A program made the translations under genes and the position numbers. DNA of 64,000 nucleotides from Sporosarcina sp. (GTDB taxonomy: Bacteria; Bacillota; Bacilli; Bacillales_A; Planococcaceae): contig JARIBI010000045.1 in assembly GCA_029257435.1 (NCBI GenBank), positions 1 to 64,000 on the forward strand, read 5' to 3'. The notes beneath the pieces are model-generated. The model searched no databases, was not told the DNA's origin, and saw nothing but the letters and a program-made list of their open reading frames with translations. This document shows positions 1 to 10,087 of this stretch, in pieces. Position 1 is the stretch's first letter; each line of letters opens with the position of its first letter.

Positions 1-121
1 GCTTCGAATGATGATGATGCAGATGGGGCAGAAACCTTCTCAAAAGAAAATCAATCAAATGATGGCTCAAATGTCTAAAGCGTCTGAAAAAGATGCTAAG
101 AAAAAGAAGGAAAAGCGTTGA
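1..121 (+). CDS. yneF: UPF0154 protein YneF, C-terminal fragment
   Basis: The window opens inside this reading frame (codons begin at base 2). About 39 residues remain before the TGA at 119-121. The Met-rich stretch followed by MGQKPSQKKINQMM matches the conserved C-terminal part of the UPF0154/YneF family, short proteins with one N-terminal membrane segment that lies outside this window. A lysine-rich tail ends it. The function of the family is unknown to me. A strong terminator follows. The family call rests on motif recognition only. Confidence 0.8.
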   Translation, partial: LRMMMMQMGQKPSQKKINQMMAQMSKASEKDAKKKKEKR

Positions 122-164
122 TATAATTCGTATTTACGGCACTATGAATGATAAAAATAACAAC

Positions 165-200
165 ACCCGTTCAATGCTTTGACATCGAACGGGTTTTTTT
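165..200 (+). terminator. Rho-independent terminator after yneF
   Basis: An 8-bp stem ACCCGTTC/GAACGGGT (165-172 with 187-194) is followed by a run of T. It separates yneF from the converging yqkD and may serve both directions only weakly, since the minus-strand T tract is poor. Confidence 0.85.
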
Positions 201-1125
201 AATTCAAAAAACCATATTTCCTTAAAAAACGCCGGACAGTCGCTTCGTATTCTTCCGGATTTTCATTGAAGGATCGAGCGTGTGCGCCTTTTGGAAATAG
301 TTTAATAGACTTTGCTCCATTTTTATGGTCATACAATTCCTCTGTCATGCTCGGAAGGATGAAATCATCTTCCAAACTATGAATGAACAGCATCGGCTGT
401 GCAACTTGAGCAATGACTTGTTTTGGTGAAACCAAAGAAGTTGTGTACCCATCGCGTATTTTCAAAAAGATGTTAGCAATCCGAATGACCTTAGGTGTAC
501 GAAGCGGTGTCGTCGTTTTAAGTATATGAAAAACTTGTGCTGTGAAATCTGAAAAAGGGCAATCTGCTATATAAAAATCCGCTTCTTCAGGATAGGTCCC
601 CGCTGTCAAAATCATCGTTGCCGCTCCCATGGATTCGCCGTGTATTCCGAGCAGGGCCCGCTTGCCTATACGCTCACGGACGGCTTGAATGATTGCGCGT
701 AAGTCCATTTTTTCATAGAAACCAAAACTGGTCGTTTTCCCGCCGGACTCTCCATGACGGCGATGATCGTACACAATCGAGTTAAATCCGAGACGTTCGA
801 ACATACGGGCAAACTTCATGGAATTTATCTTATTTTCCGTAACACCGTGGCAAATAATCACAGTCCTTGTTGTATCGAGTGGTCTCAAATAAATTGAATG
901 TAACAAATAGCCGTTAGGTGATTGAATGCGCATGGTCGTTTTCGGAACGGTTTCATACCAGTGCGCATCGAATCGGCGGGCGATGGATTCTCGTTTTAAA
1001 ACAACCTCTGCATCTTTTATTTTAAGAAACATTAATCGGTTGGTAGCAAGGATGCCGAAAGTTGTTACCAGAGCAGTCGCAATGAAAGTGACACCACCTG
1101 TAATTGCTAGCAGACGCTTTCTCAA
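199..1125 (-). CDS. yqkD: alpha/beta hydrolase, YqkD-like
   Basis: A 308-residue alpha/beta hydrolase. The N-terminus has one hydrophobic segment (about residues 4-27), so it is probably membrane-anchored. The oxyanion-type motif CHG is near residue 92, and the nucleophile elbow GESMG places the serine at about 165. A late Asp and His (DDF, GAHARS) would complete the triad. The substrate is not known. I chose the TTG at 1125 because AAGGAG lies 9 bases upstream, while the longer open frame runs back into mvaB. That Shine-Dalgarno overlaps the mvaB stop codon (TAAGGAG), so the two genes form an operon. In B. subtilis yqkD sits beside yqkE; here mvaB and a thiolase lie between them. Confidence 0.85.
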   Translation of the reverse strand: MRKRLLAITGGVTFIATALVTTFGILATNRLMFLKIKDAEVVLKRESIARRFDAHWYETVPKTTMRIQSPNGYLLHSIYLRPLDTTRTVIICHGVTENKINSMKFARMFERLGFNSIVYDHRRHGESGGKTTSFGFYEKMDLRAIIQAVRERIGKRALLGIHGESMGAATMILTAGTYPEEADFYIADCPFSDFTAQVFHILKTTTPLRTPKVIRIANIFLKIRDGYTTSLVSPKQVIAQVAQPMLFIHSLEDDFILPSMTEELYDHKNGAKSIKLFPKGAHARSFNENPEEYEATVRRFLRKYGFLN

Positions 1126-1138
1126 TAAATTCAGCTCC

Positions 1139-2041
1139 TTAGATCCTTCCGTTTTCAAATAAACGGTACATGCCGCTTTCGATAGGTCTTGACACATGAG
1201 GTGCAATTTTTTCGACAGCTTCACAAACGTTTTTAACATCAATTCCCGTTGAAATTTTTAACGAATCGAGCATGTTCACTACATCCTCTGTTGCAACGTT
1301 TCCTGTTGCACCATCCGCGAATGGACAACCTCCAAGGCCGCCGGCTGCCGTATCGAAACGATCAATCCCTGCTTGTAAAGATGCAAAAATATTAGCAAGC
1401 GCCATTTTCCTAGTATCATGGAAATGAGCAGTTAATAGTACTGAAGGGAATGACTGGCGAAGTCGAGTGAAAAGTTCATAGCTCTCGACAGGATTGGCCA
1501 TACCGATTGTATCAGCCACACTAAGCTCATCAACACCTAGTGCAACAAACTTCCTGCAAAGTTCAATACAATCCTCCACTTCAATTTTTCCTTCGTATGG
1601 ACAATAAAACGCAGTAGAGATACAAGCCCGTACAAAAACCTGTTCTTCTTTCAGCTTGAGAATAACCGGTGCAAGTGCCTCTACACTCTCATCCGTCGAG
1701 CGGTTAATATTTTTTTGATTAAATGTATTACTGACACCTACAAACACTGCAATATTTTTGGCGCCTGCTTCTTGGGCAAGTTCAACACCTTTTGCGTTCG
1801 GTGCAAGGACAATTGACCGCTCTGCTAAATCTGCTTTCTTCATTATACTTTTCGCATCACTCATTTGCGGTACCCACTTAGGGGATACAAATGATGTGAG
1901 TTCCATTTCAGTTACACCTGAGTTTTTCAATAAGTGGATAAATTCTAGTTTTACATCTGTTTCCACTAGGTTCTTTTCATTTTGCAGGCCATCACGGGGT
2001 CCGACCTCGATAATTGTCACTTTTTTTGGTAAACTAAACAT
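1139..2041 (-). CDS. mvaB: hydroxymethylglutaryl-CoA lyase
   Basis: A 300-residue HMG-CoA lyase, which cleaves HMG-CoA to acetoacetate and acetyl-CoA in leucine degradation. The signature VGPRDGLQNE (13-22) supplies metal and catalytic residues. HFHDT (206-210) contains the metal-binding histidines, and GGLGGCPFA carries the catalytic-loop cysteine (about C239). Length fits the bacterial family. The ATG has a strong GGAGGGG ribosome site. It is divergent from the acetyl-CoA acetyltransferase gene at 2161 and drives yqkD downstream. With that thiolase and ilvE nearby, a role in leucine or ketone-body metabolism is likely, but the other leucine catabolic genes are not in the window. Confidence 0.95.
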   Translation of the reverse strand: MFSLPKKVTIIEVGPRDGLQNEKNLVETDVKLEFIHLLKNSGVTEMELTSFVSPKWVPQMSDAKSIMKKADLAERSIVLAPNAKGVELAQEAGAKNIAVFVGVSNTFNQKNINRSTDESVEALAPVILKLKEEQVFVRACISTAFYCPYEGKIEVEDCIELCRKFVALGVDELSVADTIGMANPVESYELFTRLRQSFPSVLLTAHFHDTRKMALANIFASLQAGIDRFDTAAGGLGGCPFADGATGNVATEDVVNMLDSLKISTGIDVKNVCEAVEKIAPHVSRPIESGMYRLFENGRI

Positions 2042-2160
2042 ACAATCCCCTCCTACAGCTTATTCTAACGGACTGTAGCAGATGCAGGCAATGCATATGT
2101 GGGAATGTTCTGTATTTCAATTAGGGAAAAGTCTCATAAAGACATATAGGGGGAATGACA

Positions 2161-3345
2161 ATGTCAGAACAAATCGTTATAGCGAGTGCTGTTAGAACAC
2201 CAATAGGTTCATTTTTAGGCGCGTTAAAAAATGTAAGTGCAACTGAATTAGGTGCTTTGGTTATTAAAGAGGCAGTAAACCGTGCAGGCGTTACACCAGG
2301 AGATGTGGATGAAGTCATTATGGGGAATGTACTTCAAGCAGGTCTAGGGCAAAATCCGGCCCGGCAAGCGTCGATGAAAGCAGGACTTCCAGAACAGGTG
2401 TCGGCGATGACGATCAATAAAGTATGCGGCTCTGGATTGAAAGCGGTTCAGCTTGCGCGCCAAGCAATTTTATCAGGTGATGCAGAAATAATCGTTGCGG
2501 GTGGTATGGAAAATATGAGTCAGGCACCCTATGTGCTGAATAATGCACGAGAAGGATTTAAAATGGGTGATCAAAAAATGGTGGATACCATGATTTCTGA
2601 TGGTCTTTGGTGCGCATTCAACGATTATCATATGGGCGTCACTGCTGAAAATTTGTGTGATCGGTATGGCTTATCTCGTGCAGAACAAGACGAATTCGCT
2701 GCAAATTCTCAGAAAAAGGCTGCAGAAGCGCGTGCTGCAGGGAAATTTGAAGATGAAATTGTGCCCGTTGAGATACCCGTACGTAAAGGTGATCCTATTC
2801 AATTCAAAGAAGATGAATACATTAAAGAAGGTACGACTGCAGATAAACTTGCAAAATTACGTCCTGCCTTTAAAAAGGATGGCAGTGTAACTGCAGGAAA
2901 CGCATCTGGACTGAACGATGGCGCTGCTGCTTTAGTTATCATGTCGAAAACAAAAGCGGATGCTCTTGGTATAACACCTCTCGCAACAATCACTGCGAAT
3001 GCGAATGCAGGGGTAGATCCTGCAGTTATGGGAATCGGCCCTGTACAAGCGGTTACAAACGTGCTGAAACGTTCGAACCTTACGTTAAACGATATGGATT
3101 TGATTGAAGCGAATGAAGCATTTGCCGCACAATCACTTGCTGTCGATCGAGAGCTGAAATTTGATGCTGAAAAACTGAACGTTAATGGCGGTGCTATTGC
3201 ACTCGGTCACCCAATCGGTGCAAGTGGTGCCCGTATACTTGTAACATTGCTGCATGAAATGAAACGTCGGGATGCAAAACGCGGACTAGCTACGTTATGT
3301 ATTGGCGGCGGTCAAGGTGTAGCGACAGTTGTCGAGCGTCCTTAA
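2161..3345 (+). CDS. acetyl-CoA C-acetyltransferase (thiolase)
   Basis: A 394-residue biosynthetic-type thiolase interconverting two acetyl-CoA and acetoacetyl-CoA. The acylated cysteine lies in VCGSGLKAV (about C89). The C-terminal [10 protein letters not shown] supplies the histidine, and CIGGGQG the second cysteine. An earlier ATG at 2155 sits one base from the AGGGGG ribosome site, so the ATG at 2161 (7-base spacing) is the likely start. It is divergent from mvaB, which suggests joint use in acetoacetate metabolism. Close to AtoB/MmgA/ThlA; the sequence alone does not settle the physiological direction. Confidence 0.93.
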   Translation: MSEQIVIASAVRTPIGSFLGALKNVSATELGALVIKEAVNRAGVTPGDVDEVIMGNVLQAGLGQNPARQASMKAGLPEQVSAMTINKVCGSGLKAVQLARQAILSGDAEIIVAGGMENMSQAPYVLNNAREGFKMGDQKMVDTMISDGLWCAFNDYHMGVTAENLCDRYGLSRAEQDEFAANSQKKAAEARAAGKFEDEIVPVEIPVRKGDPIQFKEDEYIKEGTTADKLAKLRPAFKKDGSVTAGNASGLNDGAAALVIMSKTKADALGITPLATITANANAGVDPAVMGIGPVQAVTNVLKRSNLTLNDMDLIEANEAFAAQSLAVDRELKFDAEKLNVNGGAIALGHPIGASGARILVTLLHEMKRRDAKRGLATLCIGGGQGVATVVERP

Positions 3346-3367
3346 GCAGAAAAGAGGAGAATCACTC

Positions 3368-3619
3368 ATGGCAAAAAAAAGAAAACAACAACGTTCAGGG
3401 AACAAACCAAAAGAAGACGGAGCACTCCGGCTCGCAGATTCATTAGGAGAAGATGTTCTATCCAAGCTGAAAGAAGCGAAGCTGGAACTTTCTCAAGCTG
3501 AAGCCAAAGCTGAGGAGGCGCGTCAGGAGCAACTCATCAAAGAGAAAAAAGAGCGGGAAGCAAATAAAAGTTTTGCTGAATTGCTTGACGAATACGATGG
3601 GAAAACCCGTAAATATTAA
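3368..3619 (+). CDS. yqkE: YqkE family protein (DUF3886)
   Basis: An 83-residue, highly charged, mostly helical protein of unknown function. It has a basic N-terminus (MAKKRKQQ), a glutamate/lysine-rich middle likely to be a coiled coil, and a conserved NKSFAELLDEYD segment near the end, as in B. subtilis YqkE. The start at 3368 follows AGGAGA by 7 bases; the open frame extends upstream into the thiolase gene but without a suitable site. No membrane segment. The position next to the thiolase gene, 22 bases after its stop, suggests cotranscription. Confidence 0.8.
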   Translation: MAKKRKQQRSGNKPKEDGALRLADSLGEDVLSKLKEAKLELSQAEAKAEEARQEQLIKEKKEREANKSFAELLDEYDGKTRKY

Positions 3620-3624
3620 AAAAC

Positions 3625-3656
3625 AAAACCGCATGTGTTTCTCACGTGCGGTTTTA
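3625..3656 (+). terminator. terminator after yqkE
   Basis: A 13-bp stem (3625-3637 with 3643-3655, one G-T pair) with a 5-base loop. The ends are A-rich and T-rich, so it can work in both directions. The menC start lies 24 bases beyond. Confidence 0.85.
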
Positions 3657-3679
3657 TCCGTAAAGAAAGGAATGATGTA

Positions 3680-4789
3680 ATGATTATCCGTGATGTCATT
3701 ATTAGAAGGCTGGAAATGACGATGAAGAATCCGTTTTCAACGAGCTTCGGAACGATGCAAACCCGGCAATTTCTTGTGATTGAAGTAATTGATGAAGCGG
3801 GAAATCGTGGCTTTGGAGAAGGTGTAGCATTTTCGATTCCCTGGTATACAGAAGAGACCACAGAGACATCACTACATATGATCCAAGACTTTTTAGTACC
3901 ATTGCTTAAAGGGAAAACAATTCATCATCCTGACGAAGTAAATGTAATCTTTAAACCCATTCGGAAAAATAATATGGCGAAAGCTGCAGTTGAGTGCGCA
4001 GTATGGGATTGCTGGGCAAAAGGGCAAGGCATTACGTTAACAGAAGCAATAGGCGGAAAGAAAGAAAAAATTGACGTGGGAATCAGCATAGGACTTCAAG
4101 CAGACTTCGAAACGCTTGCTGAACGGATTAACCAGAGTTTGAAATCGGGCTTTAAACGAATAAAAGTGAAGATCAAACCAGGACAAGATATTAAATTGCT
4201 CTCACAAATCCGTGAACGATTTCCTGTCATTCCACTCATGGCAGACGCCAATTCTGCCTACACGCTGGACGACTTGGATTTATTGAAAAAACTTGATCAA
4301 TTTAACTTAATGATGATCGAACAGCCTCTCGCGTCCGACGATATCATTGACCATGCAACATTACAACGTCAAATTCAAACCCCCATTTGTTTAGATGAAA
4401 GCATCCTATCCGCTGAAGATGCACGCAAAGCCATCCAGCTCGGCAGCTGCCGTGTCATCAATGTTAAATTAGGCCGCGTAGGAGGAATGACAGAAGCGAA
4501 GAAAATACATGATGTTTGCCAGCAGTCAGGGATTCCAGTCTGGTGTGGCGGAATGTTGGAAGCCGGTATCGGTCGAGCACATAACATCGCGCTTACTGCG
4601 TTACCCAATTTCACATTTCCCGGAGATACAGCTGGTTCTGCTTCTTATTGGGAACGTGACATCATAACCCCTGAAGTGGTTGTTCATGATGGAGCCATCA
4701 GCGTTCCTAAATTGGAGGGCATGGGCTATGAAGTGGACTTAAGTGAGCTTGAGCGACATACGACTCAGCGAATAGAAATTCATCTTTAG
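3680..4789 (+). CDS. menC: o-succinylbenzoate synthase / N-succinylamino acid racemase family enzyme
   Basis: A 369-residue enolase-superfamily protein. The acid/base lysine motif KVKIKPG places lysines at 162 and 164. The metal ligands fall at D189 (MADAN), E214 (IEQP) and D239 (LDES), and the second catalytic lysine at K263 (NVKLG), as expected for the OSBS/NSAR branch. In menaquinone synthesis it would dehydrate SHCHC to o-succinylbenzoate. Family members often also racemise N-acylamino acids. No menF, menD, menB or menE is nearby, so a racemase role is possible. The start at 3680 was chosen because AAAGG precedes it; upstream codons of the frame lie in the terminator. Confidence 0.8.
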   Translation: MIIRDVIIRRLEMTMKNPFSTSFGTMQTRQFLVIEVIDEAGNRGFGEGVAFSIPWYTEETTETSLHMIQDFLVPLLKGKTIHHPDEVNVIFKPIRKNNMAKAAVECAVWDCWAKGQGITLTEAIGGKKEKIDVGISIGLQADFETLAERINQSLKSGFKRIKVKIKPGQDIKLLSQIRERFPVIPLMADANSAYTLDDLDLLKKLDQFNLMMIEQPLASDDIIDHATLQRQIQTPICLDESILSAEDARKAIQLGSCRVINVKLGRVGGMTEAKKIHDVCQQSGIPVWCGGMLEAGIGRAHNIALTALPNFTFPGDTAGSASYWERDIITPEVVVHDGAISVPKLEGMGYEVDLSELERHTTQRIEIHL

Positions 4790-4798
4790 TAGAAAAAC

Positions 4799-4828
4799 AC
4801 ATATTTTCTCTGTTTTTGTCCATACTGT
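4799..4828 (+). promoter_or_regulatory. candidate sporulation-sigma promoter for the YhcN-type lipoprotein gene
   Basis: ACATATT (4799-4805) lies 15 bases upstream of CATACTGT (4821-4828), close to a SigE promoter. The same bases also read as ACATA, 17 bases, CATACTG, which resembles SigF/SigG. The start codon of the lipoprotein gene is 27 bases downstream. The sigma factor cannot be decided by eye. Confidence 0.5.
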
Positions 4829-4855
4829 CTGTAAACAGATATGGAGGAGAGACAA

Positions 4856-5383
4856 ATGAAGAAATTTTGGATGGTATTCGCTGCTTGCTTGCTGATGTTA
4901 TCGCTTGCTGCATGTGGTAAAAAAGATAAAGACGCAGACAATCAGACGAATGATACGGGTGTTGTGGAGAATGAAACGGATACAACGACAGACATGGATG
5001 GAACGAACGATGAAAATGCAGAGGGCACTGCTGGCGAAAATGCAAAACACGATCAAAAAGTCGAAAATGCTGATGAAATTGCAGACGCTGTTTCAAGTCT
5101 GGAAGAAGTTGATCATGCAAGAGTCCTTAAGATGAACAACAGTGCATATGTTGGCGTAACACTTAAAGAAGGAACCACCTCCTCAAAAGAATTAGATGAC
5201 AAAATTGCAGACAAAGCCAAAGAAGCAGGAGCAGATACTGATAAAGTATATGTTTCTTCAAATCCTGACTCTGCAAAACAGATTGATGAGTACAGTGATA
5301 AAATTCGAGATGGGGAACCTGTTGAAGGATTCTTCGATGAAGTTGGAGATGCAATGAAACGAATGTTTCCAGATGCTCATTAA
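4856..5383 (+). CDS. YhcN/YlaJ-family sporulation lipoprotein
   Basis: A 175-residue lipoprotein. The signal peptide ends in LSLAAC, so the cysteine at about 20 is lipidated. A low-complexity acidic linker rich in N, D, E and T follows (about 25-65). The C-terminal domain (about 70-165), containing ADEIADAVSSLEEVDHARV, matches the YhcN/YlaJ fold found in spore membrane lipoproteins. The start at 4856 follows GGAGGAG by 6 bases; the frame's earlier ATG overlaps that site. A sporulation-type promoter precedes it and a strong terminator follows, so it is monocistronic. A role in spore germination or the inner membrane is inferred from the family only. Confidence 0.78.
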   Translation: MKKFWMVFAACLLMLSLAACGKKDKDADNQTNDTGVVENETDTTTDMDGTNDENAEGTAGENAKHDQKVENADEIADAVSSLEEVDHARVLKMNNSAYVGVTLKEGTTSSKELDDKIADKAKEAGADTDKVYVSSNPDSAKQIDEYSDKIRDGEPVEGFFDEVGDAMKRMFPDAH

Positions 5384-5390
5384 AAAAATA

Positions 5391-5426
5391 AACACCCCCG
5401 ACACGTTAACGTGTCGGGGGTGTTTT
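5391..5426. terminator. bidirectional terminator between the YhcN-type gene and ilvE
   Basis: A near-perfect palindrome AACACCCCCGACACG/CGTGTCGGGGGTGTT (5391-5424) with a 4-base loop, A-rich on the left and T-rich on the right. It lies between two convergent genes. Confidence 0.92.
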
Positions 5427-5429
5427 GAA

Positions 5430-6524
5430 TTAACCTATTTTTACGAATGAGGGAGTGAGTTCTGTCACCCATTGAAGGGGATCTTCTTTATCACCCAATT
5501 GAATTTTGGTTAACGTATCATATAATTTTTTAGAAAGTGCACCAGTTTTTCCTTCGTTGACTGTCATGATTTTACCATTCCAGTTCAATTCACCAACGGG
5601 TGAGATCACCGCTGCTGTTCCAGTACCGAATACTTCTTCCAATTTTCCGAATGCATGGGCTTCGGCTAATTCCTCCATTGAAATTTTTCTTTCTGTTACT
5701 GGAGTACCCCAATGTGCCAGAAGTTCGATGATGGATTTACGTGTAATTCCTTCAAGGATACTTCCGTTAACTGCCGGAGTGATGACTTCACCATTAATTT
5801 TAAAGAAAATATTCATACTGCCCACTTCTTCAATGTACTTTCGCTCGACTCCATCAAGCCACATCACTTGTGAATAGCCCTGCGCAGTGGCAGTTTCCTG
5901 TGCTTTTAATGCTGAGGCATAGTTCCCAGCGGTTTTCGCACCACCCGTACCCCCTTTTACTGCACGGACAAATTCATTTTCTACTAGAATTTTAACGGGA
6001 TGGATCCCCTCTTCATAGTAAGATCCAACAGGTGACAGGATAATGTAGAATTGGTAAGTGGTGGCAGGTGCTACTCCTAAGAATGCTTCTGTCGCAATGA
6101 CGAATGGACGGATGTAAAGTGAATTTCCTTCCGATTTGGGAACCCATTCGTCCTCTACTTTCAATAACTCCATCAGTCCTTCAATCGCTTTTTCTTCGTC
6201 CACTTGTGGCATACATAATCTGTCTAATGAGCGATTCAGCCGTTTGAAATTCTCTTGTGGACGGAATAGCCGAATTGAATCATCCTTTGCCCGATACGCT
6301 TTCAACCCTTCGAATACGGTCTGACCATAGTGGAATACAATAGCCGCGGGATCGAGAGATATCGGTGCATACGGGACGATACGATGATTTTGCCATCCAG
6401 TTCCTTTAACATAATCTGCGATGAACATATGGTCTGTGAAGTGTCTGCCGAAAACAAGATTCTCTTCGCTCGGTTTTTCTTTACGGGAATCGGTAAGGTT
6501 GAAATCAATCTTAGGTGTCGTCAT
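5430..6524 (-). CDS. ilvE: branched-chain amino acid aminotransferase
   Basis: A 364-residue class IV PLP aminotransferase (type II BCAT) that moves amino groups between Leu/Ile/Val and 2-oxoglutarate. The PLP-lysine segment GAKTAGNYAS and the substrate/cofactor loop EVGSMNIFF are present. GTGTAAVISPVG near residue 305 is the phosphate-binding loop. Length matches this subfamily. The ATG at 6524 follows AAAGGGG. It is monocistronic, on the minus strand, and separated from the divergent FAD oxidase gene by 197 bases. I saw no T-box in the leader. Near mvaB it may serve catabolism as well as synthesis. Confidence 0.95.
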   Translation of the reverse strand: MTTPKIDFNLTDSRKEKPSEENLVFGRHFTDHMFIADYVKGTGWQNHRIVPYAPISLDPAAIVFHYGQTVFEGLKAYRAKDDSIRLFRPQENFKRLNRSLDRLCMPQVDEEKAIEGLMELLKVEDEWVPKSEGNSLYIRPFVIATEAFLGVAPATTYQFYIILSPVGSYYEEGIHPVKILVENEFVRAVKGGTGGAKTAGNYASALKAQETATAQGYSQVMWLDGVERKYIEEVGSMNIFFKINGEVITPAVNGSILEGITRKSIIELLAHWGTPVTERKISMEELAEAHAFGKLEEVFGTGTAAVISPVGELNWNGKIMTVNEGKTGALSKKLYDTLTKIQLGDKEDPLQWVTELTPSFVKIG

Positions 6525-6581
6525 GGCTTATTTCCCCTTTTCAAATTAAAGTTACTTGCAATTGATATATCGAATACTGCC

Positions 6582-6609
6582 ATTATACGCCATTCTCGCC
6601 GAAATGAAA
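6582..6609 (-). promoter_or_regulatory. candidate promoter of ilvE
   Basis: On the minus strand TATAAT (6587-6582) is preceded by TTTCAT with a 16-base spacer. The -10 is perfect and the -35 weak. The start codon lies about 57 bases downstream. Confidence 0.5.
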
Positions 6610-6721
6610 GAATAGTCGGTATATTAATTTTATTACAATTTTGAAAACGATTACAGTGTCCTTGGTTTGAGGAATATTATTACCCGTTGTACACTGTTAG
6701 GATGGAAAGGCGGGAACTAAA

Positions 6722-7840
6722 TTGGAAAAAATCATTATAATTGGATCCGGAATTTTAGGTTCATCCACTGCATATGAATTAGCAAAAAGAGGTGCTGCTG
6801 TTACTGTTATTGATCGAAATGATCCGGGCAGTGCAACTAAAGCTGCTGCCGGTATTATTTGCCCATGGCTGTCGCAGCGCAGAAACCAGGATTGGTACAA
6901 ACTTGTCCGAAATGGTGCCAGGCATTATAAGACACTAATTCCCGAACTTGAATCGCTTGGTGAGTCTGAAACAGGGTATCGGCAAGTGGGTGCGATCAGC
7001 TTGTTTGCAGACGAAGCTAAACTTGAAAAAGCAATTGAACGTGCATTTTTACGCAGAGAACAAGCTCCAGAAATAGGCGACATCGTTAAGCTCTCTGAAG
7101 CGGAAACTAAGCAGTATTATCCTCCGATTGCTGAAGGATTTCAATCGATATACATATCCGGGGCTGCACGGGTCGATGGACGTCAACTTCAAAAAGCGTT
7201 AATCCGTTCTGCGAAACATTACGGCGCACTATTTTTGGAAGGAAGTGCTGCACTTCACAAAGATATCAATGGCGTAATTCAAGTTCTATGTAACGAGCAG
7301 TTCTATGAAGCTGACAAAATTATATTGACAACGGGTGCATGGCCACCTGAATTTGGTTCACTCAATATTCGTCTAACCGTTCGCGGCCAGAAAGCACAAA
7401 TTGTGCATATGAACCCGTTCAATGAAAATAGTTCGAATTGGCCAGTTGTAATTCCACCAGGCGATCAATATCTCCTGTCTCTCGATGATGGGAGGGTGAT
7501 TGCAGGTGCAACTCATCAGGATGAGGATGTGTTTCAGCCGGCAGTTACGATAGGCGGTGTTCAAGAAGTGTTATCAAAAGCCTTGAATGTCGCACCAGGT
7601 TTAGAAAACGCTGAACTGATAGAGGTAAGGACCGGAGTTCGGCCATTTACTCCCGGTTTCTTGCCAATCATTGGCCAATTACCTGAGCACCCTTCAATTT
7701 TAATCGCAAACGGATTAGGGGCTTCTGGACTTACGGCTGGACCTTATTTAGGTAAATTATTAGCTCAGCTAACTGTAGGAGAACAGGCAGATCTTGATTT
7801 ATCTCCGTATGCAGCAGGACAGGCCATTGAATATCTTTAA
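6722..7840 (+). CDS. FAD-dependent oxidoreductase, DAO family (D-amino acid/glycine oxidase-like)
   Basis: A 372-residue flavoprotein of the DAO fold. The N-terminal dinucleotide-binding motif IIGSGILGSSTAYELAKRG (5-23) is followed by the acidic end of strand 2 (VIDR). The Ala/Gly-rich KAAAGIICPW is a flavin contact. The C-terminus GLGASGLTAGPYLGKLLA closes the FAD site. It probably oxidises a D-amino acid or another secondary or primary amine; the substrate cannot be read from sequence. The start is TTG at 6722 with AAAGGCGGG upstream; no ATG fits. It stands alone, divergent from ilvE and upstream of the xpt riboswitch. Confidence 0.85.
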   Translation: MEKIIIIGSGILGSSTAYELAKRGAAVTVIDRNDPGSATKAAAGIICPWLSQRRNQDWYKLVRNGARHYKTLIPELESLGESETGYRQVGAISLFADEAKLEKAIERAFLRREQAPEIGDIVKLSEAETKQYYPPIAEGFQSIYISGAARVDGRQLQKALIRSAKHYGALFLEGSAALHKDINGVIQVLCNEQFYEADKIILTTGAWPPEFGSLNIRLTVRGQKAQIVHMNPFNENSSNWPVVIPPGDQYLLSLDDGRVIAGATHQDEDVFQPAVTIGGVQEVLSKALNVAPGLENAELIEVRTGVRPFTPGFLPIIGQLPEHPSILIANGLGASGLTAGPYLGKLLAQLTVGEQADLDLSPYAAGQAIEYL

Positions 7841-7878
7841 AAGAATCCGCTTACATTTTTCAGGTTTTGGAATAGGTC

Positions 7879-7906
7879 TTGTTTTCTTGCTTAAGCATGC
7901 TATACT
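7879..7906 (+). promoter_or_regulatory. promoter of the xpt-pbuX riboswitch transcript
   Basis: TTGTTT (7879-7884), a 16-base spacer, and TATACT (7901-7906) with an extended -10 TGC just before it. Transcription would start about 15-20 bases before the aptamer. Confidence 0.65.
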
Positions 7907-7927
7907 AAAATCAAAATCGAATACATT

Positions 7928-7998
7928 CACTCATATAATAGCGGAGATATGGTCCGCAAGTTTCTACCGGTTTGCCGTAAACAAACTGACTATGAGGG
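7928..7998 (+). promoter_or_regulatory. purine riboswitch, guanine-type aptamer
   Basis: P1 pairs CTCATA (7930-7935) with TATGAG (7991-7996). P2 is GCGGA...TCCGC from 7941. The J2/3 core AGTTTCTACC and the P3 hairpin GTTTG...CAAAC complete the fold. In the 3' core the ligand-pairing position (C in GACTATG, base 7990) is C, which specifies guanine or hypoxanthine; adenine types have T there. It controls xpt-pbuX. The 319-base gap 7841-8159 holds the promoter, this aptamer and its terminator. Confidence 0.95.
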
Positions 7999-8062
7999 CA
8001 ACGGACTTGAGAGAATCTGAAGAAGGACCCAGATTTTCGCTTGTTTCCATCTGGTGAATTTT

Positions 8063-8128
8063 AAGCCGTGATGACCATTGCTCCACTCATAGTTATGACT
8101 GGATGCGCGGGTCATACGGCTTTTTTGT
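8063..8128 (+). terminator. riboswitch-controlled terminator before xpt
   Basis: AAGCCGTGATGACC (8063-8076) pairs with GGTCATACGGCTT (8110-8122, one bulged G), followed by a T run. The loop contains CTCATAGTTA (8086-8095), which can pair with the 3' strand of P1, a likely antiterminator interaction. Confidence 0.88.
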
Positions 8129-8147
8129 ATGTCCGCCAGATCAATGA

Positions 8148-10033
<1,886 letters not shown>

Positions 10034-10075
10034 AAAAGAGTGGGAGCTGATTTCTAGCTACCCGCTCTTTTTAAT
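10034..10075. terminator. terminator between pbuX and yqkF
   Basis: The stem AAAGAGTGGGAGCT/AGCTACCCGCTCTTT has a short loop and a one-base imperfection, followed by TTTTTAATTTATT. It lies between convergent genes. Confidence 0.85.
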
Positions 10076-10087
10076 TTATTGTCTGAG

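Noticed and set aside
6525..6721. T-box leader or CodY box for ilvE
   Set aside because: No T-box core and only a partial AATTTT-GAAAA match; not enough to claim either.
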